DNA from: Achromobacter spanius
Lineage (GTDB): Bacteria; Pseudomonadota; Gammaproteobacteria; Burkholderiales; Burkholderiaceae_B
Length of the DNA stretch: 64,000 nucleotides
Direction: 5' to 3'
NCBI RefSeq assembly: GCF_003994415.1
Contig: NZ_CP034689.1
Coordinates: forward strand, 5,704,001 to 5,768,000
Positions 1 through 8,182 of the stretch are shown here, in pieces. How positions within the stretch are numbered: the stretch's first letter is position 1; every line of letters begins with the position of its first letter. The notes under the pieces were generated by a model. That model made no database searches. It was not told the origin of the DNA and was given only the letters and a program-made list of their open reading frames with translations. The translations under genes were made by a program, and so were the position numbers.

Positions 1-620
1 AGGACAAGGCCAGCGAAATTGGCCGCTTCCCCCGCCTGTTCCGCAATGCCGAATCGATTCCGCCGGGCCTGGTCTGGCCGACGATGACGTTCAAGGGCGA
101 AATGACCGTCAACCTGGGCAACCTGGAAGTCAAGCTGCTGCAAGTGGGCCGTGGCCACACCAAGGGCGACACCATCGCCTGGCTGCCCGAGCAGAAGATC
201 CTGTTCGCGGGCGACCTGGTCGAATACCAGTCCACGCCGTACTGCGGTGACGCCTACTTCCGCGACTGGCCCAGCACGCTGGACGCGCTGTCGGGCTTTG
301 AAGCCGAAAAGATGGTGCCCGGACGTGGCCCGGCATTGAAAGACGCCACCGAAGTGCGCCAAGGCCTGGCCGGCACCCGCGCTTTCCTGACGGACCTGTA
401 CGGCGCGGTGAACCGTGGCGTGGCCGAAGGCAAGGACCTGAAGACGATCTACCGCGAGGTCTACGACTTCATGAAGCCGCGCTACAGCGACTGGGTGATC
501 TTCGACCACTGCATGCCGTTTGACGTGTCGCGCGCCTATGACGAGGCCTCGGGCCACACGCATCCGCGCATCTGGACCGACAAGCGCGATCTGGAAATGT
601 GGGCGCAGTTGGAAGGCTGA
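1..620 (+). CDS. MBL-fold metallo-hydrolase, 5' truncated by the window edge
   Basis: The frame is open from base 3 and runs to the TGA at 618-620, so the visible ATG at 84 is probably internal. The visible part carries the second half of a metallo-beta-lactamase fold: GHTKGD, with the third metal-binding His, then FAGDLVEY, with the bridging Asp. The HxHxDH motif would lie upstream of the window. The C-terminal 110 residues are helical and end near WAQLEG. It lies 126 bp before a flavin monooxygenase gene and a DUF2783 gene on the same strand, so it probably belongs to that aromatic-degradation unit, perhaps as a thioesterase- or lactonase-like hydrolase. The substrate cannot be told from sequence. 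Confidence 0.85.
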   Translation, partial: DKASEIGRFPRLFRNAESIPPGLVWPTMTFKGEMTVNLGNLEVKLLQVGRGHTKGDTIAWLPEQKILFAGDLVEYQSTPYCGDAYFRDWPSTLDALSGFEAEKMVPGRGPALKDATEVRQGLAGTRAFLTDLYGAVNRGVAEGKDLKTIYREVYDFMKPRYSDWVIFDHCMPFDVSRAYDEASGHTHPRIWTDKRDLEMWAQLEG

Positions 621-746
621 GCCTGCCGGGCCGACGGGCTGGTGCCCTTCGGCCCTGTGAATGAAACTGCAAGAACAGAACCGCGCGTCGCAAGACGGCG
701 CGCGGCTTCGCACATAAAAACAAAATGACCCACACAGGAGACAACC

Positions 747-2426
747 GTGGGAGACATCGACTTTCAGGCGATGGAGTTCGCCTATGAGAAGCACGCCGAC
801 CAAAGCGCCGGCGCCGCGGCGCGGCATCCGGTCATCGTGGTGGGCGCGGGCCCAGTCGGCCTGACCACCGCCCTGGATCTGGCGCGCCAAGGCGTGCGCG
901 TGGTGGTGCTGGACGACGATTACCGCTTGTCCACCGGATCCCGCGCCATCTGTTTTTCCAAGCGCACACTGGAAATCTGGGACCGCCTGGGTGTCGGCCA
1001 GCGCATGATCGACAAAGGTGTGTCTTGGAACGTGGGCAAGGTGTTCTTCCGTGAACAGGAAGTGTGGCGCTTTGACCTGCTGCCCGAACCCGATCACCGC
1101 CGCCCCGCCTTCATCAACCTGCAGCAGTATTACGCCGAAGGCTATCTGTACGAGCAGGCGCGCCAGGAACCGAATATCGACCTGCGCTGGAAAAACAAGG
1201 TTGCGGGCGTGTTGCAGACCGATGCTGGCGTTGAACTCAGCATCGACACGCCCGAAGGCCCTTACACGCTGCATGCCGACTGGTTGATTGCCTGCGACGG
1301 CGCACGCTCGCCCGTGCGCAAGCTGATCGGCCAGGAAAGCCATGGCCGCATCTTCCGAGATCGCTTCCTGATTGCCGACGTGAAGATGAAAGCCGACTTT
1401 CCGACCGAGCGCTGGTTCTGGTTCGACCCGCCCTTTCATCCCAATCAGTCCGTGCTGCTGCACCGGCAGCCGGACAACGTCTGGCGCATCGACTTCCAGC
1501 TTGGCTGGAACGCCGACCCCGTCGAAGCCGTCAAGCCTGAAAACGTGCTGCCGCGCATTCGCGCGCTGCTCGGCCCCGACGCGCAATTCGACCTGGAATG
1601 GGTCAGCGTCTACACCTTTGCATGCGAACGCATGGACAAATTCCGCCATGGCCGCGTCGTGTTCGCGGGTGACTCCGCGCACCGCGTTTCGCCGTTTGGC
1701 GCGCGTGGCGCCAACAGCGGCGTGCAAGACGCTGAAAACCTGGCCTGGAAACTGAAGCTGGTGCTGGCGGGCCTGGCGCCCGACGCGCTGATCGACAGCT
1801 ACGCCGCCGAACGCGAGTACGCGGCCGACGAGAACATTTTGAATTCGTCGCGGGCCACGGACTTCATCACGCCCAAAAGCGATGTCAGCCGCAGCTTCCG
1901 CAACGCCGTGTTGAACCTGGCCAAGACGCATGCGTTTGCGCGGTCACTGGTCAACAGCGGTCGCTTGTCGCTGCCGGCTACGTATGTCGGGTCGCCGTTG
2001 AATACGCCGGACGCCGACGCCTTCAGCGGCCGCATGACGCCCGGCGCCGTCGCGCTGGACGCGCCGGTGTCGGTGAATGGCGCAGATGACTGGTGGATGG
2101 CGCAACTGGACGGCAGCTTCGTGCTGGCCGTGTTCTGCGGCAGCACCCTGCCCAACCGTGACACACAATCGGCCTTGCAAGCGCTGCGCATGGCCCCGGT
2201 GCCGGTCAAGGCGGTTCTGGTGGTTGACGCGCAGTGCGATGTGTCGGGCTTGTCGGCGGACTTGCCAGTGGTGGCCGACCGCCAAGGATGCCTGGCCAAG
2301 CGCTATGACGCGCAGCCCGGCACCACCTACCTGATCCGCCCCGACCAGCACATCGCCGCCCGCTGGCGCGCCTTCCATGCCGACGCGGTTACCGCCGCCG
2401 TCAAGCGGGCCACGGGCCACGCCTGA
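747..2426 (+). CDS. FAD-dependent aromatic monooxygenase (MhpA/PheA-like)
   Basis: This 559-residue protein starts at a GTG preceded by AGGAG at 736-740. It has the layout of class A flavoprotein hydroxylases. A Rossmann motif GAGPVG lies near residue 33, a WLIACDGARSPVR motif near 180, and the GD motif FAGDSAHRVSPFGARG near 310. A thioredoxin-like C-terminal region follows. Such enzymes hydroxylate phenolic rings with NAD(P)H and O2. Its neighbours hmgA and fahA suggest it feeds homogentisate, for example from a hydroxyphenylacetate. That substrate is an inference; a 3-(3-hydroxyphenyl)propionate-type substrate is also possible. Confidence 0.88.
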   Translation: MGDIDFQAMEFAYEKHADQSAGAAARHPVIVVGAGPVGLTTALDLARQGVRVVVLDDDYRLSTGSRAICFSKRTLEIWDRLGVGQRMIDKGVSWNVGKVFFREQEVWRFDLLPEPDHRRPAFINLQQYYAEGYLYEQARQEPNIDLRWKNKVAGVLQTDAGVELSIDTPEGPYTLHADWLIACDGARSPVRKLIGQESHGRIFRDRFLIADVKMKADFPTERWFWFDPPFHPNQSVLLHRQPDNVWRIDFQLGWNADPVEAVKPENVLPRIRALLGPDAQFDLEWVSVYTFACERMDKFRHGRVVFAGDSAHRVSPFGARGANSGVQDAENLAWKLKLVLAGLAPDALIDSYAAEREYAADENILNSSRATDFITPKSDVSRSFRNAVLNLAKTHAFARSLVNSGRLSLPATYVGSPLNTPDADAFSGRMTPGAVALDAPVSVNGADDWWMAQLDGSFVLAVFCGSTLPNRDTQSALQALRMAPVPVKAVLVVDAQCDVSGLSADLPVVADRQGCLAKRYDAQPGTTYLIRPDQHIAARWRAFHADAVTAAVKRATGHA

Positions 2427-2445
2427 TTCCTGAGGTCACAAACTC

Positions 2446-2643
2446 ATGCTGATAACCGATACCAACCTGAGCGCGCCCGACGATTTTTACGAAGCGCTGA
2501 TCGAAACACATCGCGACCTGACGAACGAGCAAAGCCAGGAACTGAACGCCGCGCTGATCCTGCTGCTGGCCAACCACCTGGGCGACATGGCACTCTTGCG
2601 CGAAGCATTGCAGCAAGCCAGGGAGTCAGTAGTGGGATCGTAG
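2446..2643 (+). CDS. DUF2783 family small protein
   Basis: A 65-residue acidic, helical protein starting 19 bp after the monooxygenase gene. The sequence (DDFYEALIETHRDLT, then LNAALILLLANHLGD) fits the small DUF2783 family, which is often encoded beside flavin monooxygenases. Its biochemical role is unknown; an accessory role for the neighbouring monooxygenase is inferred from position only. The stop codon TAG at 2641-2643 lies inside the first bases of the repeat doublet that follows, so the last residues (SVVGS) may reflect repeat insertion. Confidence 0.75.
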   Translation: MLITDTNLSAPDDFYEALIETHRDLTNEQSQELNAALILLLANHLGDMALLREALQQARESVVGS

Positions 2644-2819
2644 GATGGGTGAAGCGCGAGAAAAAAACAAAGAAGAACGAAAACGCCGAACGCGCGCAAC
2701 CCATCAAGCAACGGTGAATTCCGGAAGGATTCAGCCATAACGCAGCCGCTGCATGATGGGTTACGCGCGTTCCACATCGGTTTTCTTTTTGCCGATTCTT
2801 CGCGCTTCACCCATCCTAC
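2640..2819. repeat. Inverted repeat doublet 1 (REP/BIME-like)
   Basis: Two units of about 66 bp face each other: 2640-2706 (plus) and 2754-2819 (minus). Each unit runs from an outer end GTAGGATGGGTGAAGCGCG to an inner end CGCGCAACCCATCA or a close variant, with an A/G-rich middle. The outer ends form an almost perfect 20-bp inverted repeat. The doublet fills the gap between two convergent genes and stops 5 bp before the LysR stop codon. The same unit recurs at 6658-6827 and 36919-37071. Confidence 0.85.
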
Positions 2820-2824
2820 GAGCA

Positions 2825-3730
2825 TCAAGCGTCCCCAAACGTATTCACAATCAGCCCGCGCAACCATTGGTTGCCACTATCCCGGTCAACCCGGCGTTGC
2901 CAATACATGTTCGTCTGCAGCGCAGGCACCTTTACCGGCGGCGTCATGAAGCGCAGGCCAAACGGCGCCGCGGCGCTGGCGGCGAGCTTTTCCGGTACGG
3001 TGGCCAGCAGATCCGTTGCGCTCACGATATATGGCACGGCCGAAAAGTGCGGCACGCTGAAGTGTTCGGCCAGCACCACCCCCGCGCGCTCCATCGACTG
3101 GTTCACCTGCCCGTAGGGCGCGGCGCGCGATACGATCAGATGGCGTTCCGCGCGAAACGCCTTGATGCCCATCCCCGCATGCGCCGTGGGATGTGCCTGC
3201 CGGAACAAGGTTGCATAACCCTGGCGAAACAGCATGCGCTGCAGCGTGCCCGCCCCCATTTCGTCAAAGGCGCCGATCGCAAGATCCACCCGGCCGGACT
3301 CCATCTCGCGCGGCAAGTCCGGCCCCTGCACCCGCACCGAATCAATCCGCACCTGCGGCGCCATTTGCACGCAGACCTCCATCAAGCGCGGCATGAAGTG
3401 GATTTCACCCACATCCGTCATGGCCACCCGAAAGCGCCGGTTGCTGGTCGCGGCGTCGAACACGTCCTGATCCTGCAGCGCCTGCGTCAGCACGGTCAGC
3501 GCCTCGCTGACGGGGCCGGCCAACCGCTGCGCGCGCGGCGTGGGCAGCATGCCCTGCCCGGTACGCACGAAGAGCTCGTCGCCAAAAGCCTCGCGCAGAC
3601 GGCGCAACGCATTGCTGACGGCGGGCTGCGTCAAGTCCATGCGACGTGCCACCGCCGACAGGTTTCGGTCTTCCATCAAGTGCTGGAACAGGACCAGCAG
3701 GTTCAGATCGACGTTGCGCAGTTCGGCCAT
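2825..3730 (-). CDS. LysR-family transcriptional regulator
   Basis: A 301-residue protein with an N-terminal winged helix-turn-helix (NLSAVARRMDLTQPAVSNAL, residues about 23-42) and a C-terminal periplasmic-binding-protein-like effector domain. It is divergent from hmgA across a 159-bp gap, the usual layout for a LysR regulator of the neighbouring operon. The likely effector is an aromatic intermediate of the homogentisate route, but this is inferred from position only. The start has a purine-rich upstream stretch, and no earlier in-frame start looks better. Confidence 0.9.
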   Translation of the reverse strand: MAELRNVDLNLLVLFQHLMEDRNLSAVARRMDLTQPAVSNALRRLREAFGDELFVRTGQGMLPTPRAQRLAGPVSEALTVLTQALQDQDVFDAATSNRRFRVAMTDVGEIHFMPRLMEVCVQMAPQVRIDSVRVQGPDLPREMESGRVDLAIGAFDEMGAGTLQRMLFRQGYATLFRQAHPTAHAGMGIKAFRAERHLIVSRAAPYGQVNQSMERAGVVLAEHFSVPHFSAVPYIVSATDLLATVPEKLAASAAAPFGLRFMTPPVKVPALQTNMYWQRRVDRDSGNQWLRGLIVNTFGDA

Positions 3731-3889
3731 GCCGCCCCCTACTATTCACACAATTTATAGTCTGTATTTTTACATTCCCGTAGCCGTATTGGCAGTTTTT
3801 TCCGACAATGACGCATCGCCGCTGCGTTCGTCAGACGGCCCCATACCGACCGCGCGGCCACGCACCGCGCCGCCACCCAGGAGGATTCC
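3731..3889. promoter_or_regulatory. Divergent control region between the LysR gene and hmgA
   Basis: This is the only non-coding DNA between the two divergent genes. It contains an AT-rich stretch at about 3742-3775, unlike its GC-rich surroundings, where promoters and the LysR operator would be expected. I cannot assign individual -35/-10 boxes or a T-N11-A operator with confidence. The hmgA ribosome-binding site is AGGAGG at 3879-3884. Confidence 0.4.
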
Positions 3890-5188
3890 ATGGAACTGCA
3901 ATATCTGACCGGCTTTGGCAACGACTGCGCCACCGAAGCCTTGCCCGGCGCGCTGCCCGTGGGCCGCAATTCGCCGCAGCAATGTCCGTATGGCCTGTAT
4001 GCCGAGCAGCTTTCCGGCACAGCCTTCACCGCCCCTCGCAACGAAAACCGCCGTTCCTGGCTGTACCGCATCCGTCCGGGCGCGCAACACAAGCCGTTTG
4101 AAGCGTTTGGCGGCGCCGCCAGCTGGGAAAGCACGTTTGGCCATGGCCCGGTCACGCCCAACCAACTGCGCTGGAGTCCGCTGCCGATTCCCGCCGCCCC
4201 CACCGACTTCCTGGAAGGCGTGAAGACCTGGGGCGGCAACGGCGGCCCCGACGAACAGGGCGGCGTGGCCATCCATCTGTATGCCGCCAACCGCTCGATG
4301 CAGGGCCGTTACTTCTACAACGCCGACGGTGAACTGCTGCTGGTGCCGCAGCAGGGCCGGCTGCGCCTGGCCACCGAACTGGGCCTGATTGATTTGGAGC
4401 CCCTGGAAATTGCCGTAATCCCGCGCGGCGTACGGTTTCGCGTCGAACTGCTGGACGGCGAGGCGCGCGGCTACATGCTGGAGAACTTTGGCGCGGCGCT
4501 GCGCCTGCCAGAACTGGGTCCCATCGGTTCAAACTGCCTGGCCAACGCCCGTGACTTCAAAACGCCCGTGGCCTGGTACGAAGACGTGGAAGGCGACTTT
4601 GAATTGATCGCGAAATTCACCGGTGGCTTCTGGCGCGCGTCCATCGACCATTCGCCGCTGGACGTCGTGGCCTGGCACGGCACGCACGCGCCCTACAAGT
4701 ACGACCTGCGCCACTTCAACACCATCGGCTCGATCAGTTTCGACCATCCGGACCCGTCGATCTTCACCGTGCTGACCGCGCCGTCGGACACCCCGGGCAC
4801 GGCCAACATGGACTTCGCGATTTTCCCGCCGCGCATCCTGGCCATGGAAGACACCTTCCGTCCGCCCTGGTTCCACCGCAACGTCGCCAGCGAATTCATG
4901 GGCCTGATACAAGGCGTGTACGACGCCAAGGCCGATGGCTTCGCGCCCGGCGGCGCCAGCCTGCACAATTGCATGAGCGGCCACGGCCCCGACGCCGAGA
5001 CCTTTGAAAAAGCCTCACGCGCCGACACGCACAGCGCCCACTACATCCGCGATACGATGGCGTTCATGTTTGAAACGCGCCGAGTGATTCGCCCGACCGC
5101 GCAGGCGCTGGCTTCCGACGCTCTGCAAGACGATTACCACCGGTGCTGGCAGGGTATCGTGAAGCACTTCGATCCCACCAAGGCGTGA
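3890..5188 (+). CDS. hmgA: Homogentisate 1,2-dioxygenase
   Basis: This 432-residue protein matches the length and whole-chain pattern of HmgA: the N-terminal LTGFGNDCATEALPGALP, the central PRGVRFRVELLDG cupin strand, and the C-terminal PPWFHRNVASEFMGLI and GGASLHNCMSGHGPD, which carry the Fe(II)-binding His and Glu residues. It opens the homogentisate ring with O2 to give maleylacetoacetate in tyrosine, phenylalanine and hydroxyphenylacetate breakdown. It begins with ATG after AGGAGG. fahA follows on the same strand after 153 bp. No maleylacetoacetate isomerase gene is visible in the window. Confidence 0.97.
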   Translation: MELQYLTGFGNDCATEALPGALPVGRNSPQQCPYGLYAEQLSGTAFTAPRNENRRSWLYRIRPGAQHKPFEAFGGAASWESTFGHGPVTPNQLRWSPLPIPAAPTDFLEGVKTWGGNGGPDEQGGVAIHLYAANRSMQGRYFYNADGELLLVPQQGRLRLATELGLIDLEPLEIAVIPRGVRFRVELLDGEARGYMLENFGAALRLPELGPIGSNCLANARDFKTPVAWYEDVEGDFELIAKFTGGFWRASIDHSPLDVVAWHGTHAPYKYDLRHFNTIGSISFDHPDPSIFTVLTAPSDTPGTANMDFAIFPPRILAMEDTFRPPWFHRNVASEFMGLIQGVYDAKADGFAPGGASLHNCMSGHGPDAETFEKASRADTHSAHYIRDTMAFMFETRRVIRPTAQALASDALQDDYHRCWQGIVKHFDPTKA

Positions 5189-5214
5189 CGGCGCCCCCTC
5201 GCTGACCCACGCTC

Positions 5215-5242
5215 ACGGCGATGCGCGAAAGCGCATCGCCGT
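5215..5242 (+). terminator. Strong hairpin after hmgA, possible weak terminator
   Basis: A perfect 12-bp stem (ACGGCGATGCGC, loop GAAA, GCGCATCGCCGT) followed only by TT. Without a real T tract it is more likely a transcript-stabilising or attenuating hairpin between hmgA and fahA than a full terminator. Confidence 0.45.
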
Positions 5243-5341
5243 TTGGCGTTCACCATCTGGCGTTCATCCTTTGTTATCCGCCGTTCAGCATTCGTACGGC
5301 TTGCCGGCCCTTCAACACACACATTAACGAGACACGCAGCC

Positions 5342-6661
5342 ATGACCACCACCATCAACGAAACCCACGATCCGTCCTTGAAGAGCTGGGTTGCCAGCGC
5401 CAACACCGGCACGTCCGACTTTCCGGTGCAGAACCTGCCCTATGGCGCCTTCCGCCGCAAGGGCACGAACGAGTCGTTCCGCCCCGGCGTGGCCATCGGC
5501 GACCAGATCCTGGACCTGGCTGCGCTGGCAGCGGCAAAGCCGTTTGAAGGCCAGGCCGCCGAGGCGCTGGCCGTTTGCGCCAGCGACAGCCTGAATGCGT
5601 TGATGGCCTTGGGCAAGACACATTGGAGTGCCCTGCGCCTGGCCCTGTCGCGTGCGCTGCGCGAAGGCGCCGCGTTGCGCAACGTGGTCGAGCCGCTGTT
5701 GGTGGCGCAAGCCGATGCAGAACACACCACGCCCGCGCGCATTGGCGACTACACCGACTTCTACATCTCGGTGCACCACGCCACCGCCATCGGCAAACAA
5801 TTCCGCCCCGACAACCCTTTGCTGCCGAACTACAAGTGGGTGCCCATCGGCTACCACGGTCGTGCGTCCAGCATCGGCGTAGACCAGAAATTCCCCCGGC
5901 CCGTTGGCCAGACTCGCCCGGCCAACGAAGGCGAAGCGCCGCAGTTCGGCCCGTGCGCCCGCTTGGATTACGAACTGGAACTGGGTATCTTCGTGGGCAC
6001 CGGCAACGTCCAGGGCGAGCGCATCAACCTGGCTGACGCCGACGGCCACGTGTTTGGCCTGTGCATTCTGAACGACTGGTCGGCACGCGACATCCAGGCT
6101 TGGGAATACCAGCCGCTGGGGCCTTTCCTTTCCAAGAACTTCGCCTCGACGATCTCGCCGTGGATCGTGACCATGGAAGCGCTGGAGCCGTTCCGCACGC
6201 AGTACAACCGCGGGCCGTCCGAACCGCAACCGATGCCGTACCTGGCATCCGATGCGAACCGCGCCAAGGGTGCCTACGACGTGCAACTTGAAGTGCTGAT
6301 GACCACCGCCCAGTCGCGCGATGCCAAGCAGCCGCCGGTGACGCTGTCGCGCAGCAATTTCCGCGACGCGTACTGGAACGTGGCGCAACTGATTGCGCAC
6401 CACACAGTGAACGGCTGCAATCTGCAACCGGGCGACATGCTGGGCACGGGCACGCTGTCCGGCCCGAAACCGTCGGAAGCGGGGTCCTTGCTGGAATTGA
6501 GCAACGGCGGCAAGACGCCGATTGACTTGCCCTGGGGCGAAAAGCGCACCTTCCTGCAAGACGGTGACCAGATCATCATGCGCGCCGCCTGCGAGAAAGC
6601 GGGCTACCCGAAAATCGGCTTCGGCGAATCTTCCGGCGTGGTGCTACCCGCCAAACAGTAG
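5342..6661 (+). CDS. fahA: Fumarylacetoacetase
   Basis: A 439-residue protein that splits fumarylacetoacetate into fumarate and acetoacetate, the last step of the homogentisate pathway. It carries the FAH metal-site and core motifs: DYTDFYISVHHATAIG near residue 135, YHGRASSI, LDYELELGIFVG, and ILNDWSARDIQAWEYQPLGP. The ATG at 5342 is chosen because residues upstream of it in the open frame do not resemble the family. The TAG stop at 6659-6661 is formed by the first bases of the second repeat doublet, which begins at 6658, so the C-terminus (VVLPAKQ) ends exactly at the repeat. Confidence 0.96.
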   Translation: MTTTINETHDPSLKSWVASANTGTSDFPVQNLPYGAFRRKGTNESFRPGVAIGDQILDLAALAAAKPFEGQAAEALAVCASDSLNALMALGKTHWSALRLALSRALREGAALRNVVEPLLVAQADAEHTTPARIGDYTDFYISVHHATAIGKQFRPDNPLLPNYKWVPIGYHGRASSIGVDQKFPRPVGQTRPANEGEAPQFGPCARLDYELELGIFVGTGNVQGERINLADADGHVFGLCILNDWSARDIQAWEYQPLGPFLSKNFASTISPWIVTMEALEPFRTQYNRGPSEPQPMPYLASDANRAKGAYDVQLEVLMTTAQSRDAKQPPVTLSRSNFRDAYWNVAQLIAHHTVNGCNLQPGDMLGTGTLSGPKPSEAGSLLELSNGGKTPIDLPWGEKRTFLQDGDQIIMRAACEKAGYPKIGFGESSGVVLPAKQ

Positions 6662-6827
6662 GATGGGTGAAGCGCGGCAAGCCGGGTAGAAGAACCCCGG
6701 CATTCGCCGCGCGCAACCCATCACGACTGCGTTCAGGAAGGATTTCTCGCTTGCCGGGCGTGATGGGTTACGTGCGATGGGAGGTGGGGTTCTTGGGTGA
6801 AGATTTCTCGCACTTCACCCATCCTAC
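6658..6827. repeat. Inverted repeat doublet 2 (REP/BIME-like)
   Basis: The same repeat unit as at 2640-2819: a plus unit at 6658-6723 and a minus unit at 6761-6827, outer ends GTAGGATGGGTGAAGCGCG and CACTTCACCCATCCTAC. It lies between convergent fahA and the LtaS-like gene. The insertion sequence at 6883 landed later in the same gap. The middle of each unit keeps an AGAAC-type core. Confidence 0.85.
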
Positions 6828-6876
6828 GTGCCACGACTTCATCACGGCTGACGCGAGAAACCCTGCTCGGCAGCCG

Positions 6877-6882
6877 ATACTT
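6877..6882. repeat. Left target-site duplication ATACTT
   Basis: The 6-bp ATACTT directly abuts the left end TGTATGG of the insertion sequence and is repeated exactly at 8168-8173 after its right end, showing a simple transposition into this site. Confidence 0.85.
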
Positions 6883-6932
6883 TGTATGGACCGGGGACAT
6901 GGGTAACGGGTGTTCGGGGACATAGGTAACAC
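6883..6932 (+). repeat. Left terminal inverted repeat of the IS481 element
   Basis: A 50-bp end that pairs with 8118-8167 with five mismatches. It holds two copies of a GGGGACAT-centred motif. Confidence 0.88.
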
Positions 6933-6970
6933 TTCTAGCATCACGGTATGGTCGTTTTTAGGAGCGAGCG

Positions 6971-8104
6971 ATGCCGTGGAAGGAGTCAAGCCTTATGTCC
7001 TGCCGAATGGAGTTCGTTCAGCTTGCCCTGCAACCGGGCAGCAATGTGCGGGAGCTTTGCCGGCGTTTCGATATCAGCGCCAAGACCGCCTACAAGTGGT
7101 TGGGCCGCTACGAGCGGAACGGCCAGGCTGGGTTGCAAGATCTGTCTCGCAGGCCTGGCAATAGTCCTGGGCGCACGTGTGAGCAAATCGAAGCGCAGGT
7201 GATCGACCTGCACAAGCGTTACCCGTACTGGGGGCCTCGCAAGTTGCGGGCGCTGCTTGGGCCGACTACGGCGCCCGCGCCCAGTACCATCTCGGCAATT
7301 TTGCGACGACATGGCTATCGGGTCCAAGGCGAGGACTCGAACGTCGGGCTGGCGAACCAGCGCTTTGAGCATGAAGCGCCAAACCTGTTGTGGCAGATGG
7401 ACTTCAAGGGGCACTTTGCCCTGACCGACGCGCGTCAGGGACGGTGCCATCCGCTGACGCTATTGGACGATCACTCACGCTACGCCCTGTGCATCCAGGC
7501 TTGTGGCGATGAGCGCAGCAAAACCGTGCAGCAGCACCTGAAGGCCGTATTTCGCCGTTACGGATTGCCCGAACGGATCACCGCGGATAACGGCCCATCC
7601 TGGGCATCGGTGCGCGGCCTGGGGCTGACAGGCCTGGAGGTTTGGCTCATGCGGCTGGGTGTGCGTATCAGCCACAGTCGTCCTCGCCACCCGCAAACCC
7701 AGGGCAAGCTAGAACGCCTGCATCGAACGCTCAAGCGCGAGTTGATCCAGGCCCGGGGGTTTAGCAGTCTGCTGGACTGCCAGCAAGCCATGGATCAGTG
7801 GCGTGAACAGTACAACCACGTCCGGCCCCACCAGGCGTTGGGGCAGATGCCGCCCCTGTCGAGATATAGACCTAGCCCTCGTCGCTATCCTGCCTCGTTG
7901 CCTCCGATCGAATACGAGCCGGGCGATCGAGTGCTCAAGGTCAGGACCAAGGGGCAGATCATTGTGAACGGACGCGTCGTCTTCGTCGGAGAGGGAATGG
8001 CGGGTCTGCCGGTCGCGGTCAGACCCTCCTCGCAAGACGGCGTGCTCGATGTCGTCTTCCTGTACAAAATTGTCCAACAGATCGACCTCAGAGCACGCCA
8101 ATAG
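6971..8104 (+). CDS. IS481-family DDE transposase
   Basis: A 377-residue transposase starting MPWKE, the usual opening of this family. An N-terminal helix-turn-helix (NVRELCRRFDISAKTAYKWL) is followed by an HTH_29/32-type linker and an rve integrase core. The core carries the catalytic triad: Asp in QMDFKGHF, Asp in ITADNGPSW, and Glu in QGKLERLHRTLK. The family's C-terminal arm (RYRPSPRRYP) is present. No frameshift or stop interrupts the frame, so the enzyme looks functional. Confidence 0.95.
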   Translation: MPWKESSLMSCRMEFVQLALQPGSNVRELCRRFDISAKTAYKWLGRYERNGQAGLQDLSRRPGNSPGRTCEQIEAQVIDLHKRYPYWGPRKLRALLGPTTAPAPSTISAILRRHGYRVQGEDSNVGLANQRFEHEAPNLLWQMDFKGHFALTDARQGRCHPLTLLDDHSRYALCIQACGDERSKTVQQHLKAVFRRYGLPERITADNGPSWASVRGLGLTGLEVWLMRLGVRISHSRPRHPQTQGKLERLHRTLKRELIQARGFSSLLDCQQAMDQWREQYNHVRPHQALGQMPPLSRYRPSPRRYPASLPPIEYEPGDRVLKVRTKGQIIVNGRVVFVGEGMAGLPVAVRPSSQDGVLDVVFLYKIVQQIDLRARQ

Positions 8105-8117
8105 GATAAAAACCTAT

Positions 8118-8167
8118 GTGTTACCCATGTCCCCGAACATGTGTCACCCATGTCCCCGGTCCATACA
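8118..8167 (-). repeat. Right terminal inverted repeat of the IS481 element
   Basis: Pairs with the left end at 45 of 50 positions. It ends in ACA and is followed directly by the second ATACTT copy at 8168-8173. Confidence 0.88.
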
Positions 8168-8182
8168 ATACTTTGCAACCCA

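Larger units (their letters stand above)
6883..8167 (+). mobile_element. Complete IS481-family insertion sequence, 1285 bp
   Basis: The ends are TGT...ACA, as is usual for IS481 elements. The terminal inverted repeats match at 45 of 50 positions (6883-6932 against 8118-8167), starting TGTATGGACCGGGGACATGG. Each end contains the motif GGGGACATRGGT twice, about 20 bp apart, probably transposase-binding sites. A single intact transposase gene fills the element. ATACTT flanks both sides as a target duplication. The element lies between the fahA repeat doublet and the 3' end of the LtaS-like gene, 15 bp from that stop codon, and disrupts no recognisable gene. Confidence 0.93.

Noticed and set aside
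6838..6882. A longer duplication around the IS, since CATCACGGC and CCGATACTT occur on both sides
   Set aside because: The similarity is broken by unrelated bases; the ATACTT duplication at the exact ends is sufficient for a simple insertion.
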